Positions 9,771 through 21,472 of a DNA stretch of 64,000 bases are shown piece by piece. The notes below the pieces were generated by a model. That model was not told where the DNA came from, did no database searches, and saw only the letters and a list, made by a program, of their open reading frames with translations. The translations under genes and the position numbers were made by a program. The stretch spans positions 1,736,001-1,800,000 of the forward strand of contig NC_079492.1 in NCBI RefSeq assembly GCF_020520425.1. Direction: 5' to 3'. Origin of the DNA: Spinacia oleracea (taxonomy: Eukaryota; Streptophyta; Magnoliopsida; Caryophyllales; Amaranthaceae). The stretch's first letter is position 1; every line of letters starts with the position of its first letter.

Positions 9771-12581
9771 TTATTATTTTCATAATCTAAATTGCATGAA
9801 CATGGTTAAATATTACAAATTTGCAAGAATTAAAAGGGGTGATTAATTTTCGTAATTGTTAATTAATTGCAAATTGCGTTTATTTAATTATACGTACGCA
9901 GTTTTTCGGCAGTTTCTTCGTTACTCATCCGAATTGAGTGATTTTTGTGTCAATTCCGCATGTAAAAGGCATTCTAAAATTTTGACAAAAATAGTATTTT
10001 TCTGCCGAACCCAGAATTCTCAAATTCGAAGCTTAACTATGACTTTTCGAAGGTTTTAGTTTTTCGAATGCAAAATTTCGTAAATTTAAGATGTTAAATT
10101 AAATATTTGCGATTCTTGTTGATAAATCTTGAATTTTTGATTGACCTACTGCATATGTTTAACAAGTTTGAATGCCTAGTCTTGTTAATTATGCAATCTA
10201 ATTTGTAATTATGATTAATTTGTTGAAAATTAGAATAATTTAGAATAAATTTGATTTTCATAATTAATTGTAATTTAATTAGAAACCTATGATTAAAAAC
10301 CACCATAAAAATTGTAAATTTATGATAAATTTTAAATTTTTATGACCTAGACTTGAATCCATAACAATCGGAAATCAATTGGATAATAAATTTTCGATTT
10401 TTCGCCCTAAAATTATGAAATTAATATTATTTATTAATTTGTCATTAATTTTAAATATAAATTTTAAATTTTTATGCGATTCGTTCATAAAACTTGCACG
10501 CACGAAGCAATGGACGCTTCGTGTTACCCTTAAGGGGTGTTGTATAATGCGGGCATGCGACGACGAGCAAGGGAGCTCGTCGCCCGTGCGGCACGAATGC
10601 AATGAGCAAGGGCGTAGTGCACGAGCACAAGGCAGCAGCCCTGCCTTGTGTCGTGTGCCACGAGCAATGGACGAATGGGCATGGGCGAAGGGCGAGCCAA
10701 GGCAGTCGCGTGTGGGCAGCAAGCGAGCTGCGCCACAACGCGCGCTGCCTCGCACAAGAGCGCGCAGCCTCGCGCGCAGCGAGCGCAAGCTCGCGTGCCA
10801 CGAGCGCTGCGCCCAGCATTGCTCGCGCGCACAACGAGCGAGGACTCGCGCGCACAGCCAGCATTGCTCGCGCGCACAACGAGCGATGTCGTGCGCCCAG
10901 CGAGCGATGGCTCGCGCGCCCAGCGAGCGATGTCGCGCGCCCAGCGAGCGATGTCGCGCGCGCACTGCGAGCGATAGCTCGCGTGCGATGAGCGCTGGCG
11001 CGCGCAGCGAGCACCAATGCGTGCGGAGGCTTGCGATGGGGATGCAGCAGCTATGCGACGAGCGCATGGGCTGCGCGCACATGGCCAGCAATGGTTGTGT
11101 GCGTGCGGCCCATGGGCGTGCAATGTGTAGGGTGTTTGCGTTACGATTAAAGATCGTTTTGAATGTTTAATTTGAAAATTTCAGTTCACGTAATTTTAAT
11201 TAATTTTAAAATTAATAATTTAAATTATTTTCTTGGATTTTAATTTTGAATATTGTAATTATAATAAATGTTATTTATTCTAATTATTTTACTAAAATTA
11301 AAATCATGAATTAATTTAAATACGACTGAAATTAAATTAAACTTTTTGGATTCAATTATAAATTGATATGAGCTTTAAATTTTAATTAAATTTGTATGTT
11401 TCCGGTTGGACTAGAAATACATTTTTATGTTTAAAATTAGTAAAGCATATAAATTTATTGGTTTAAGTGGGAGCGCTTTTAGTCATAAACTCTTGATTAG
11501 GTCTACAAATCCTTAAGGTTAAAACAACTTGATTAGAATTTAATAAGGACTGAATAATTGGTAGATTATTGGTGCCCTTGATTAATTGCTGCAAATGTTT
11601 ACGTGATGCATAATGTGTTTTACTAACCAGCTATGTGGGCCATTCATGATAATGAATGGGTGAATGGTATATATTGTATATGTATTGTTTTGCAGGTTAT
11701 GAAGTGACTAGTATGGCCCAAATAGGATAGAAAATATGGTCTGCGTACCATTAATTTGAATGTAATTGGTCTAAAGTACCAAAGTTATTTTTCAATTCAA
11801 ATATGGTCTGCGTACCATCAAATAGTTGTAATTAGTTATAACTTATCCTATTTGAAGAAAATGGAACCTCCCACGGAGATTTTCAAGACGGACTTTGAAG
11901 TCAAAGCTTCAAGATGAAGTCGGGCCATACTAGATCACATTTATCTTATGCATGTTTTAAGTTATTTATTGTTTTAAATATGTCTTAAAATGCATGAGAT
12001 CAAAAGCTTGATTATGTTGCATGATTAAGGATTTTAGTTCACTTAAAATCTAACCAACATAGTAAGAGCCTTAAGTTCCAAACTTAAAAATTGAGTTAAA
12101 AGGTGCCATGCCAAAATATACACTTGCTTGGATATCCTTTACATCAATCTAGTAATAGTTTTCGCTCAGCGAGGTGTTACTTATTGGTCCTAAAGGGGCA
12201 AGGTACACAAATAATTGTGAGTACATGTTAGTTTTGGTGAAACTCAACGATATAAGTAAGGAGTCCTTTTATGTCGTGGCAAATTCGATAGGTTTACCTA
12301 ATAAGTTCTTAGACGTACCTATCAACCAAGAATAGTTTCTAGACTATTAGCAAAAGGCTTTTGCTTACCTAAGATGTTCTAGGATTAAGTCGACAAACTG
12401 TGCTTAGTTCTTCAATGATTTTAGGATCTTGGAATCATTTTATTCACACCTGCCGGAACACATAATTTGAATAAAATGCTTAATAAACATTGAATTATGC
12501 ATGTATGCTAGAATTTAAGTTTATTAAGAGAAACTGTGAATGGTTATTTATTTGTTTATTCTTTTCAATTGTAGTTTTAAT
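9771..12581 (+). other. Copia 5' leader with internal GC-rich repeat island
   Basis: This 2.8-kb leader between primer-binding site and gag is strongly AT-rich except for about 10540-11120. That island consists of imperfect repeats around GCGAGCGATG and GCGCGCACAACGAGC. Open frames occur there on both strands (10375-11170), but their proteins are low-complexity Ala/Arg/Ser/Cys strings that change wholesale with frame, so I treat it as non-coding. Positions 11740 and 11802 repeat ATATGGTCTGCGTACCAT. Confidence 0.75.
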
Positions 12582-15500
12582 ATGGCAAACAACAATCAAA
12601 ACATCATCATGGGTTCTGAGCTTATGGTCAAGCTGAACCTGACAAATTTTCTTGAATGGGAAGCTAAGCTAGTTGAAATAGTCAAACTCAATGGACTTGA
12701 GTATGTACTGTCACATCCCATGCCAAGCTACTATGCCAGAGACATGACCCCTGAGAGATTTTACGCCTGGGATGCGGATCTCAAAAAGGTTATGAGTCTC
12801 ATGCTGAACAATATCCCTGATGATTGGGCTAAAAGGTTTGTAGCCTATGAACCTTTTACGCTCATCAAGAATCTGAGGGATATCTGTCGTGGAAGTACGG
12901 AGGACAGGGACCTGAACGTCCATGAGTTGATTGAATCAATGTCTGGTCTAAAGGTTAGTTCTCCCAACAGGTGTTATAGGATGGAGGTCCAAGAAACACA
13001 TGTTCAGCTCCTTCGCACTAAACAGAGGGTAGGCGTCCCACTGAGGTTCCATGTGGATCTTATGTGTTCATATTTTGATCGCCTAAGTCTACTAGGAACA
13101 CCAATAAGCGAAAGGATGGCAGTCTCTGTCTTGCTCAATTCACTACACAGTGGGTTTGGTCGCTTCAAGCAACTATACCTAAGTGAACCAAGAGAAGAAA
13201 CAGTTGCAGAATTTATTCACCTTGTCAGAAAGGCTGAAATAGTACTGGACTGTGAAGCCAAAGATTTACTCAAGGCTAGAAAGAGACCATTCAAGAAAGG
13301 TGGAAAGTCCAAGGGCAATGCTAAATCAAAGCAGGACAAGTCCACATCAAGCTGTCTTTATTGTGATGGAATAGGCCATTACAAAAGAGAATGTCCAAAG
13401 CTAAAGGAAGATCAGAAGAACGGAACAGTCGTTCCATCTTCAGGTATTTTCGTTATAGACTGTATACTTGCTAATTCAACTTCTTGGGTATTAGATACAG
13501 GTTGTGGCTCACACTTATGTTCCAATCCACAGGGACTAAGAAGAAGTAGAAAGTTAAGCAAGGGTGAAGTCGACCTACGAGTGGGAAATGGAGCACGGAT
13601 TGCTGCATTAGCTGTAGGAACTTACTATTTGTCGTTGCCCTCCGGGCTAGTTTTGGAACTGGAAGAATGTTTCCATGTTCCAAATCTTACTAAAAACATC
13701 ATTTCAGTTTCTTGCTTAGATGCTAAGGGATTTTCCTTTTTAATAAAAGACAATAGTTGTTCGTTTTATTTTAAAGAGATGTTTTATGGATCTGCTAGAT
13801 TAGTCAATGGACTTTATTTATTAGATCACGACAAACAAGTATATAACATAAATACCAAAAAGGCCAAAAAGGATGATTCAGATCTCACCTATCTGTGGCA
13901 TTGTCGATTAGGCCATATAAACTTGAAACGCTTAGAAAGACTTCAAAGGGAAGGAATTCTAGAACCATTTGACTTAGAGGATTATGGTAAATGCGAATCA
14001 TGTTTACTTGGCAAAATGACAAAGCAACCTTTCTCTAAAGTTGGAGAAAGAGCAAATGAACTATTGGGTTTAATCCATACAGATGTATGTGGACCAATGA
14101 GTACAAATGCTAGAGGTGGTTTCAGCTACTTTATCACTTTCACTGATGACTTCAGTAGGTATGGTTATGTCTACCTAATGAAGCATAAGTCTGAATCCTT
14201 TGACAAATTCAAGGAATTTCAGAGTGAAGTAGAGAATCAATTAGGCAAGAAGATTAAGGCACTGCGGTCTGATAGAGGCGGTGAATATCTGAGCTATGAA
14301 TTTGATGACCATCTGAAAGAATGTGGAATTCTATCAGAATTGACTCCTCCTGGAACACCACAATGGAACGGTGTGTCAGAACGGAGGAACAGAACCTTGC
14401 TAGACATGGTCAGGTCAATGATGGGTCAGGCCGAACTTCCATTAGAATTTTGGGGACATGCACTAAATACAGCTGCACTCACTATAAATAGAGCTCCGTC
14501 TAAAGCTGTCGAAAAGACTCCATACGAATTATGGTTTGGAAAGCCTCCAAATGTGTCTTTTCTTAAGATTTGGGGATGTGAAGTATACGTCAAACGATTA
14601 ATTTCAGACAAACTTCATCCAAAATCTGACAAATGTATCCTTGTGGGCTATCCAAAGGAAACAAAGGGGTATTACTTCTACAATACATCTGAGAACAAAG
14701 TGTTTGTTGCTCGAGATGGTGTCTTTTTGGAGAAGGATCACATTTCCAAAATGACAAGTGGGAGAAAAGTAGACCTCGAAGAAATTCGAGTCGAACAACA
14801 AACTCTAGAGAATGCTCAAGATGACATTCAGGATGAAACTCAGAGATCTTTAGAAGAATCTGGTGAGAATCATGGTCAATCTAGAAATGTTACCCCGCGT
14901 AGATCGCAAAGATACAGATCTCAACCGGAAAGGTACTTAGGTATTTTGACGAACGAGAGCTATGACGTTCTATTACTTGAAAGTGATGAACCTGCGACTT
15001 ACAAGCAAGCTATGACGAGCCCTAGCTCCAAGCAGTGGCAAGAAGCCATGCAATCTGAATTAGACTCCATGTCTGAAAACCAAGTATGGGAGTTGGTCGA
15101 TTTGCCAGATGGCTACCAAGCCATTGGAAGCAAATGGGTTTTCAAACTGAAAAAGGACAAGGATGGGAAACTTGAAGTTTTCAAAGCTAGATTGGTCGCA
15201 AAAGGTTACAGGCAAGTCCACGGTGTGGATTACGATGAAACCTTTTCACCAGTTGCAATGCTAAAGTCTATTCGAATAATGTTAGCAATCGCTGCATATT
15301 ACGATTACGAAATATGGCAGATGGATGTCAAAACTGCTTTCTTAAATGGCGTTTTAACAGAAACTGTGTTTATGACACAGCCTGAAGGTTTTGAGGATCC
15401 AAAGAATGCTAAAAAGGTATGCAAGCTAAAGAAGTCAATCTACGGTTTGAAGCAGGCATCCAGGAGCTGGAATATACGTTTTGATGAAGCAGTCAGTGAC

Positions 15501-16568
15501 TTTGGTTTCATCAAGAACGCAGACGAATCTTGTGTATACAAGAAGGTCAGTGGGAGCAAAATTGCTTTCCTAGTATTATATGTCGACGACATATTGCTTA
15601 TCGGAAATGACATTCCTATGTTGAACTCTGTCAAGATTTGGCTTGGGAAATGTTTTTCGATGAAGGATCTAGGAGAAGCACAGTACATATTGGGCATCAA
15701 GATTTACAGAGATAGATCTAAAAAGATGATTGGACTTAGTCAAAGCACTTATATCAATAAGGTGCTTGATAGGTTCAAGATGGCGGACTCCAAGCGAGGC
15801 TACCTACCCATGTCTCATGGAATGACTCTAAGCAAGACTCAGTGCCCAAAAACACTTGATGAGCGTAGACGAATGAATGGGATTCCATATGCATCATTGA
15901 TTGGTTCAATAATGTATGCTATGATATGTACACGCCCGGATGTTGCGTACGCACTCAGTGCTACGAGCAGATACCAGTCAGACCCAGGAGAGGCGCATTG
16001 GAGTGCTGCCAAGAATATTCTGAAGTACCTGAAAAGGCACAAAGATGACTTCCTGGTCTATGGTGGAGATGATGAATTAATTGTTAAAGGCTATACGGAC
16101 GCAAGTTTCCAAACCGACAAAGATGATTTTAGATCACAGTCTGGGTTTGTCTTCTGCCTCAACGGAGGAGCAGTAAGCTGGAAAAGTGCTAAGCAAAGCA
16201 CCATTGCGGATTCTACAACTGAAGCGGAGTACATTGCTGCACATGAAGCAGCAAAGGAAGCTATATGGCTAAGGAAGTTCATAGGAGAACTTGGTGTAGT
16301 CCCCTCCATTAAAGGACCAATAGCCCTGTATTGTGATAATAATGGAGCTATTGCACAGGCAAAAGAGCCTAGACACCACCAGAGAGTCAAGCATGTACTT
16401 CGTAGATTTCACCTTCTACGAGAGTTCGTTGAAAGAAAAGAAGTCGAGATAAGCAAAATTGGAACTGATGACAACATATCAGATCCATTAACTAAACCTC
16501 TGCCGCAGGCGAAGCACAACTCGCACACTGCAGCTATGGGAATCAAGCATATTGGAGAATGGCTTTGA
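12582..16568 (+). CDS. Copia gag-pol polyprotein, uninterrupted
   Basis: The longest frame starts at 12540, but the ATG at 12582 (MANNNQNIIMGSEL) is the likelier start because the preceding residues look like translated leader. It gives 1328 aa. Order: gag; CCHC knuckle CLYCDGIGHYKREC from residue 258; protease WVLDTGCGSHLC with Asp at 305; GAG-pre-integrase (LWHCRLGHIN); integrase with first Asp in HTDVCGP at 501, then RSDRGGEY and PQWNGVSERRNR supplying the second Asp and the Glu; RT with KARLVAKGY, MDVKTAFLNG and YVDD from residue 1000; RNase H with STTEAEYIAA and LYCDNNGAI. All catalytic residues I can check are present and there is no stop or frameshift, so this copy may be autonomous. 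Confidence 0.95.
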   Translation: MANNNQNIIMGSELMVKLNLTNFLEWEAKLVEIVKLNGLEYVLSHPMPSYYARDMTPERFYAWDADLKKVMSLMLNNIPDDWAKRFVAYEPFTLIKNLRDICRGSTEDRDLNVHELIESMSGLKVSSPNRCYRMEVQETHVQLLRTKQRVGVPLRFHVDLMCSYFDRLSLLGTPISERMAVSVLLNSLHSGFGRFKQLYLSEPREETVAEFIHLVRKAEIVLDCEAKDLLKARKRPFKKGGKSKGNAKSKQDKSTSSCLYCDGIGHYKRECPKLKEDQKNGTVVPSSGIFVIDCILANSTSWVLDTGCGSHLCSNPQGLRRSRKLSKGEVDLRVGNGARIAALAVGTYYLSLPSGLVLELEECFHVPNLTKNIISVSCLDAKGFSFLIKDNSCSFYFKEMFYGSARLVNGLYLLDHDKQVYNINTKKAKKDDSDLTYLWHCRLGHINLKRLERLQREGILEPFDLEDYGKCESCLLGKMTKQPFSKVGERANELLGLIHTDVCGPMSTNARGGFSYFITFTDDFSRYGYVYLMKHKSESFDKFKEFQSEVENQLGKKIKALRSDRGGEYLSYEFDDHLKECGILSELTPPGTPQWNGVSERRNRTLLDMVRSMMGQAELPLEFWGHALNTAALTINRAPSKAVEKTPYELWFGKPPNVSFLKIWGCEVYVKRLISDKLHPKSDKCILVGYPKETKGYYFYNTSENKVFVARDGVFLEKDHISKMTSGRKVDLEEIRVEQQTLENAQDDIQDETQRSLEESGENHGQSRNVTPRRSQRYRSQPERYLGILTNESYDVLLLESDEPATYKQAMTSPSSKQWQEAMQSELDSMSENQVWELVDLPDGYQAIGSKWVFKLKKDKDGKLEVFKARLVAKGYRQVHGVDYDETFSPVAMLKSIRIMLAIAAYYDYEIWQMDVKTAFLNGVLTETVFMTQPEGFEDPKNAKKVCKLKKSIYGLKQASRSWNIRFDEAVSDFGFIKNADESCVYKKVSGSKIAFLVLYVDDILLIGNDIPMLNSVKIWLGKCFSMKDLGEAQYILGIKIYRDRSKKMIGLSQSTYINKVLDRFKMADSKRGYLPMSHGMTLSKTQCPKTLDERRRMNGIPYASLIGSIMYAMICTRPDVAYALSATSRYQSDPGEAHWSAAKNILKYLKRHKDDFLVYGGDDELIVKGYTDASFQTDKDDFRSQSGFVFCLNGGAVSWKSAKQSTIADSTTEAEYIAAHEAAKEAIWLRKFIGELGVVPSIKGPIALYCDNNGAIAQAKEPRHHQRVKHVLRRFHLLREFVERKEVEISKIGTDDNISDPLTKPLPQAKHNSHTAAMGIKHIGEWL

Positions 16569-17432
16569 TGTCTCTGTTTAATGTTTTAAAGTTTTAGAGT
16601 TTAAATCTTTGTAAAACATTATTGGTTAATCATTCACAATAAATGAAAAGAATTCATTTTTCCATTTAATTTGTGGTTTATTAAATGATGAGTCCCTTCA
16701 ATTTGACGATATATTCAAGATAGACTGTCAGGACCAGTCCTGTGACTAAGAAATGTCTATCAAGTGAACTTGAATGTCAAAGGTTGAAAATGGTCCCTAA
16801 TCTAAGTTTTCTATAAAATTGGACGCATAGAAAACGTTAAACGATTAGAATGCAAGATGACTAGTAGTTCTGTTTCTTGAACTATGTGGACATGGCAATG
16901 TCATAATCATTTGCATAGATACTTACTTTGGGAAGACTAGTATCGGACAAGACCTATGAAACTTTACTGTAAGAGATGAAAATCTGTCATGAGTAAATTT
17001 CATTAAATTATTAGACACTAAATCCTCAATACCTGAGTGATTTGAGATTACTTGTTTGAGAACTGGTTGCTTTGACGTTGACCAACCGTCGCACCGTAAA
17101 AGGAGGCTATAAAGGCAACGCTCAGGTAATCACCTATCAAACGAAGTCTAATCTCAAGATCGCAAGATTGGGATTGTCCTCCCATAAATCGGGATGAGAT
17201 GCTTAAAAGTTGTACAAGGCCACTCGGAGAGCTAGAAACTGTGAAATGCATGGCCGTGCTCGGATGAATCATAGGCTATGATTATCTGTTTATTTGATCA
17301 GTTGAACTCTGAAACCGAGGAACACCTCTGGACGTAATAAGGATGACAACTCTTACCTTATGTTCAAGAGCAAGCACCGAGCGACAAAGGAATTAGGAAA
17401 TGCACACTTGTCCCTAAGGACAAGTGGGAGAC
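16569..17432 (+). other. Copia 3' untranslated region and polypurine tract
   Basis: About 860 bases without a coding frame between the gag-pol stop and the 3' LTR. The final purine-rich AAGTGGGAGAC directly before 17433 is the expected plus-strand primer. No other feature is seen. Confidence 0.7.
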
Positions 17433-18846
17433 TGAAGGAAATAATGCCCTTGGTCCAAGTATGCATTCTATGTTAAGTCTAATAAATGCGGTTCAGTATT
17501 AATTAACAAGTTAATAATTCAGTGAGATCAAGTGAGCTGAATGCCTAGCTAGAGGCCGCTTCAGTTCAAGTGGAATTAATAATATTAATCCACAGCTTAC
17601 TCTTGACTGAACCCGTAGGGTCACACAAATAGTACGTAAACGGATCAAGTATTTAATGGCATTAAATACTCCATCTATGAATATTCGGAACCGACGGATC
17701 TTGGTTTCAGTGGGAGCTAAGATCGTCACAGGCAAGAAATGAATACTCCGGAAACGATGATATTGCCGGAAACGGAAATATGGATCGTATCGGAAATATA
17801 AATATTATCCAAGTCGTAGATGTTGCCGGAAACGGAAACATGGTACGTATCGGAAAATATTATCGGAAATGGAAATATTGCCAGAATCGGAAATATTGCC
17901 GGAAACGGAAATATTGTCAGAATCGGAAATATTACCGGAATCGGAAAATAATTCCGGAAACGGAAATATTAAATATTTGTTCGAAACGGAAATTAATTCC
18001 GGAATCAGAAATATTAAATATTGTTCGTATCGGAAATGAATTCCGGAATCGGAAAATTTAATCGGAAGCGCATCGTACGAATAAGCATCGGACGAGGCCT
18101 GCCGGACGAGGCCCAGCACGAAGCCAGGCCATCGCCCAGCAAGCCAAGTGCGCCGCACAAACAGCCACGCCAGGCCCAGCGCAAGGCCAGGCCCAGCAGG
18201 CTGCGCAGCGCGCACAGCACGCACAGCACGCGCAGCGCGCAGCGCGCGCGGGCGCTGCGTGGGCTGCTGCTCGCGCGCACGCATGGGGGCCCATCGTGGC
18301 TGCCGTGCGTGTGTGTGCAAGTGTTTGTGTTCGTGCACGTTTCCTAAAACATGCAGAGTTCGGTTAATGATTAAATTCCTAATTCTATTTGATAAATTAA
18401 TTAAATTAGAGTTCTTGTAGGATTCTAGGTTTAATTAATTTGTATCTAAATAGGATTTCGATTCCCTTTCCATACCCCTATAAATATGAGGCTAGGGCTC
18501 ACAATTTATAATAAGTTTAAAAGTATTCAAAAGTGAGTTTTTTTGAGAGAAAATTAAAACACACATCTTGCTCATAAAAGTGCCGAAATTTTCTAGTACC
18601 TTAAGGGCGATTCTAGTTGGTCAATCTTAAGGCGGATCCGGACGTGCTGTGGACTATCTACGGAGGGACGACACTTGGAGTCCTAAAGACTTGTTCTTGT
18701 TCGGTTCGGGCGCAGCTAGGGAGGGCACGCAACAAAGAGTATGCATCTAAATTATGCTATATGATTATGTGTAAATAATATGTTGTCCTGGGTTAATGGT
18801 TGTTTCCGCATGATCTATGTAATGTCATATGTATCATAACCTAACA
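17433..18846 (+). repeat. Copia 3' LTR
   Basis: Same length as the 5' LTR, with three differences seen on reading through. It carries the same CGGAAA motif cluster, GC-rich block and TATA box (about 18478-18487). It is followed directly by the interrupted antisense gypsy gene. Confidence 0.94.
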
Positions 18847-21424
18847 GCAGCGGTAAACGTAGTACAGATCCATGCTGGACTGAACGGCCTGAAAATAAAA
18901 CAAGGAAGGGAATCAAAATAGCCCTCAACCGGAAAAACATATTGCAAATAAAAAATATATGCGTATAATAAATGTATACACAAGATAACATACCTTGTAG
19001 AGGTCATTAAAGTGTTGAGCAGCAGGGGCATCAATCTGACCTTGTGGCCTGTCAGCAGGCGTAATCAAATCTTTAAAGGCACGGTAGCCTAAGTCGCCAC
19101 CGTCCTTAGCTGAATCAGTAGCCACCGACTCCCCACACAACAGGTCAATGGTGGGATAAAACTGGTCGGTAGGTTCGCCGCCAGGAGTCTCGAACCATGG
19201 CTTCATTTGCGGTGGAATCTTGAAAGGAGTATCCTCGATCCAACCACCGGTGCGGAGGGGTAGGTGATAATTCAGCCTAGAATCCCCAGACTTGTTCTCG
19301 CTGCGACTGACGGGAGGCATACTAGAATTACCACCGGTAACAGCAGCAGAAGTAGCTTGCCGGTGGAAGTCCTCAATAAAACCGCCGACAGGACCCTCGT
19401 CCAAAATCTCAATAGACGCTGGTGGAGACGGCTGCGCCTGAAGGGCGGTTTCAGTAGTTTTCTTGGCAGCAGACTCCAAGACCGGCTCATTTGCCTCGTG
19501 ATCGGCGTAAGCATCATCCTCACCAGTGCCCCTTGCCCTCTTAGTCGGATTAGACCGACTGGAATTAAGAGACGACCTTTTCCGGCGGGTTCCACCTCGG
19601 CCTGTGGGATTGGACTGCATTGTGGATGAAGGCGGAGCTTGAGAAACAACGACAGAGGAGGATTTGGATTTGCAGGCGGCACTCACACGATTCTTTGCAA
19701 CAGTGGTAGTAGAGCGACGAGAGGAAGCTCGGGTCGAATACGTTGCTATTGTGTCGTATTTAGCTTTAGGTTGAGGAGGCTGCGTGCACACAGGTCTCCA
19801 ATTCTCGTCAAAACCAAGAAGGTCCCTATCCAAGGTTTTCGTACCTGAAAAAGACGACAAAGGAATTAATACCGGAAAGACACTTGTACAAAATAAAAAA
19901 ATTGATTATTTTCAGGCGGGCAAATCAACTAATGATGTGTTTACCAAAGCAATGAGTATTGCATAAGCCGACAGCAGACAACGGTTGGCTACCCAAAATA
20001 TAATAGGCATTAGGAAGCCAATTTCTATTTACAGCCTGCTTCTTGCTGAGGCCGACTTCAAGAATGTCGCACTCTAAATAATCAAATGCTTTTCTCTCCC
20101 GGCGGCCCAAACCACGCTGGTTATACTGCTCCATTCGAGGCCTAGGTTTGGTAAAAGTCCGCCGAAGAAGAAAAGTGTCGGGAACTTGAACAAAATAAAA
20201 ACGATCCTGCCAGTCTTTACAACTCGACAGCGGCGGATGCACAGTCTTCCTTTTTGTTGCACTATAGGCCGACATCCACCCCGTCTCACCGTCCTTCTTT
20301 AGCCACAGCAATCGCTTGAATAAATTTAATGTCAGCGGCCATTGCTTAAACAGACACAGCCAGACGAAAGAAATAACGGTTCTGATAGTAGTAGGTGTAA
20401 CCTGGGCCAAACAAACATTCCAGGCGCGAAATATCTTCTCAACGAAAGGATGCAAAGGAAAGCGAAGCCCAAAATCAAAATGCTTCGCATAAACAGCAAT
20501 ATGGCCGGGAGGGCAATCAAAAATTGTAGCACCTTCAGCCGGCACTACCAATTTATATTCAGCAGGTAAGCCAAGAAAAACCCCCCCATGTACTACATGA
20601 TTCTTCTTAATAATCAAATCGCGCCATGTCGTCAAAATCTTTGTCGTGCGAGGAAGAGTCTCTAAAGGGGGAAGCTCTTCTTTCCTGTGAACGTCCGTGG
20701 AGTCGTCGGTAAAATAAGGCTGCTCCTTACCCTCATCCGCGAGAACTTCGGCCACTATAATATCGGCAGGGTCATCATCATCTGAGCCAATACCCTCATC
20801 GTTGGCTTCCACACCCTCATCGTTGATTTCCATACCGTCTCCACCAGACACGCCGGCTTCATCGCCACCACCACTTCTGTGTTCGTCAACACCCTTACCG
20901 GCGGAATCCTCAAAAATGGAATCACCATCAGAATATTCCCCAATAGCAATACCAACGTCGTCAGTAGCAGGCTCTTTACCAGGGCGGCGACCGCTAGTGC
21001 TAGCCGGTTGTTCTGGTGCCATCCTATCAGCCTGACCAAAAGAAACACCGAGGTTGCCAGTATTAGTTCCATACTGTCCATGGCCACTACCGGCGGAATC
21101 CAAAAATTCGCGATAAGAGCGAATGTGATACCGCACTGAAATAGGGGAGACATCTAAAGCGGCCTCGGTAGCCGGAGTAGGGCGTTCTTTAGATCGCGTT
21201 TCCCTTATCATTCGAGACCGCAGTTGATGTAGGGCAAAGCAACGCTCTCTCTCAGCCTGACTCAAACCCTCGTCATACACCTCACGAATGGCGGTTCGTC
21301 TTAAATTAGATTGAAAGTACGGCTCCTCCCGGGCCCAACTACAATTACTCTCTCGAGGAACACTCCAACCAGAAAACCCAGAAGGTTGAGAAGAAGGATT
21401 GTCCCCGCCCAAAGTTTTGGTCAT
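18847..21424 (-). pseudogene. Antisense spliced gene of the gypsy element (5' exons)
   Basis: Read on the minus strand, exon 1 starts at ATG 21424 (MTKTLGGDNPSSQPSG; an earlier ATG at 21472 is possible) and ends at 19993. A 148-bp GT-AG intron (19992-19845) joins in phase to exon 2 (19844-18994), and a second GT-AG intron (18993-18889) leads to a 42-base exon 3 cut by the copia element. Exon 1 has a Ser/Gly/Asp-rich N-terminus and then a domain around residues 275-430 (PPGHIAVYAKHFDFGLRFPL, LWLKKDGETGW) that resembles the plant family called putative gypsy-type transposon (Transposase_28). Exon 2 is basic and Ser-rich (SRSNPTKRARGTG). Its function is unknown. Antisense extra genes are known in some Tat-type elements. 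Confidence 0.7.
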
Positions 21425-21472
21425 TTTCGAGGCGGCGGGTAGTAAAAAGTAAAACACAACAAAGAAAAGCAA

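Larger units (their letters stand above)
8340..18846 (+). mobile_element. Full-length Ty1/copia retrotransposon nested in the gypsy element
   Basis: Two 1414-bp LTRs (8340-9753 and 17433-18846) flank a primer-binding site, a long leader, one uninterrupted gag-pol and a polypurine tract (AAGTGGGAGAC just before 17433). By reading, the LTRs differ at three positions (8682, the G/A near 8907, and the C/G near 9258), so insertion is recent. Both ends are TG...CA. The flanks do not give a simple 5-bp duplication: GCAGC follows the 3' LTR, and GCAGC occurs on the left only after seven extra bases (8333-8339). The Pol resembles the Tork/TAR/Angela group, which I do not resolve further. Confidence 0.93.

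Noticed and set aside
10375-11170. Open frames up to 263 aa on both strands in the copia leader
   Set aside because: Same cause: a GC-rich repeat island. No frame has a domain or favoured codon pattern over the others.
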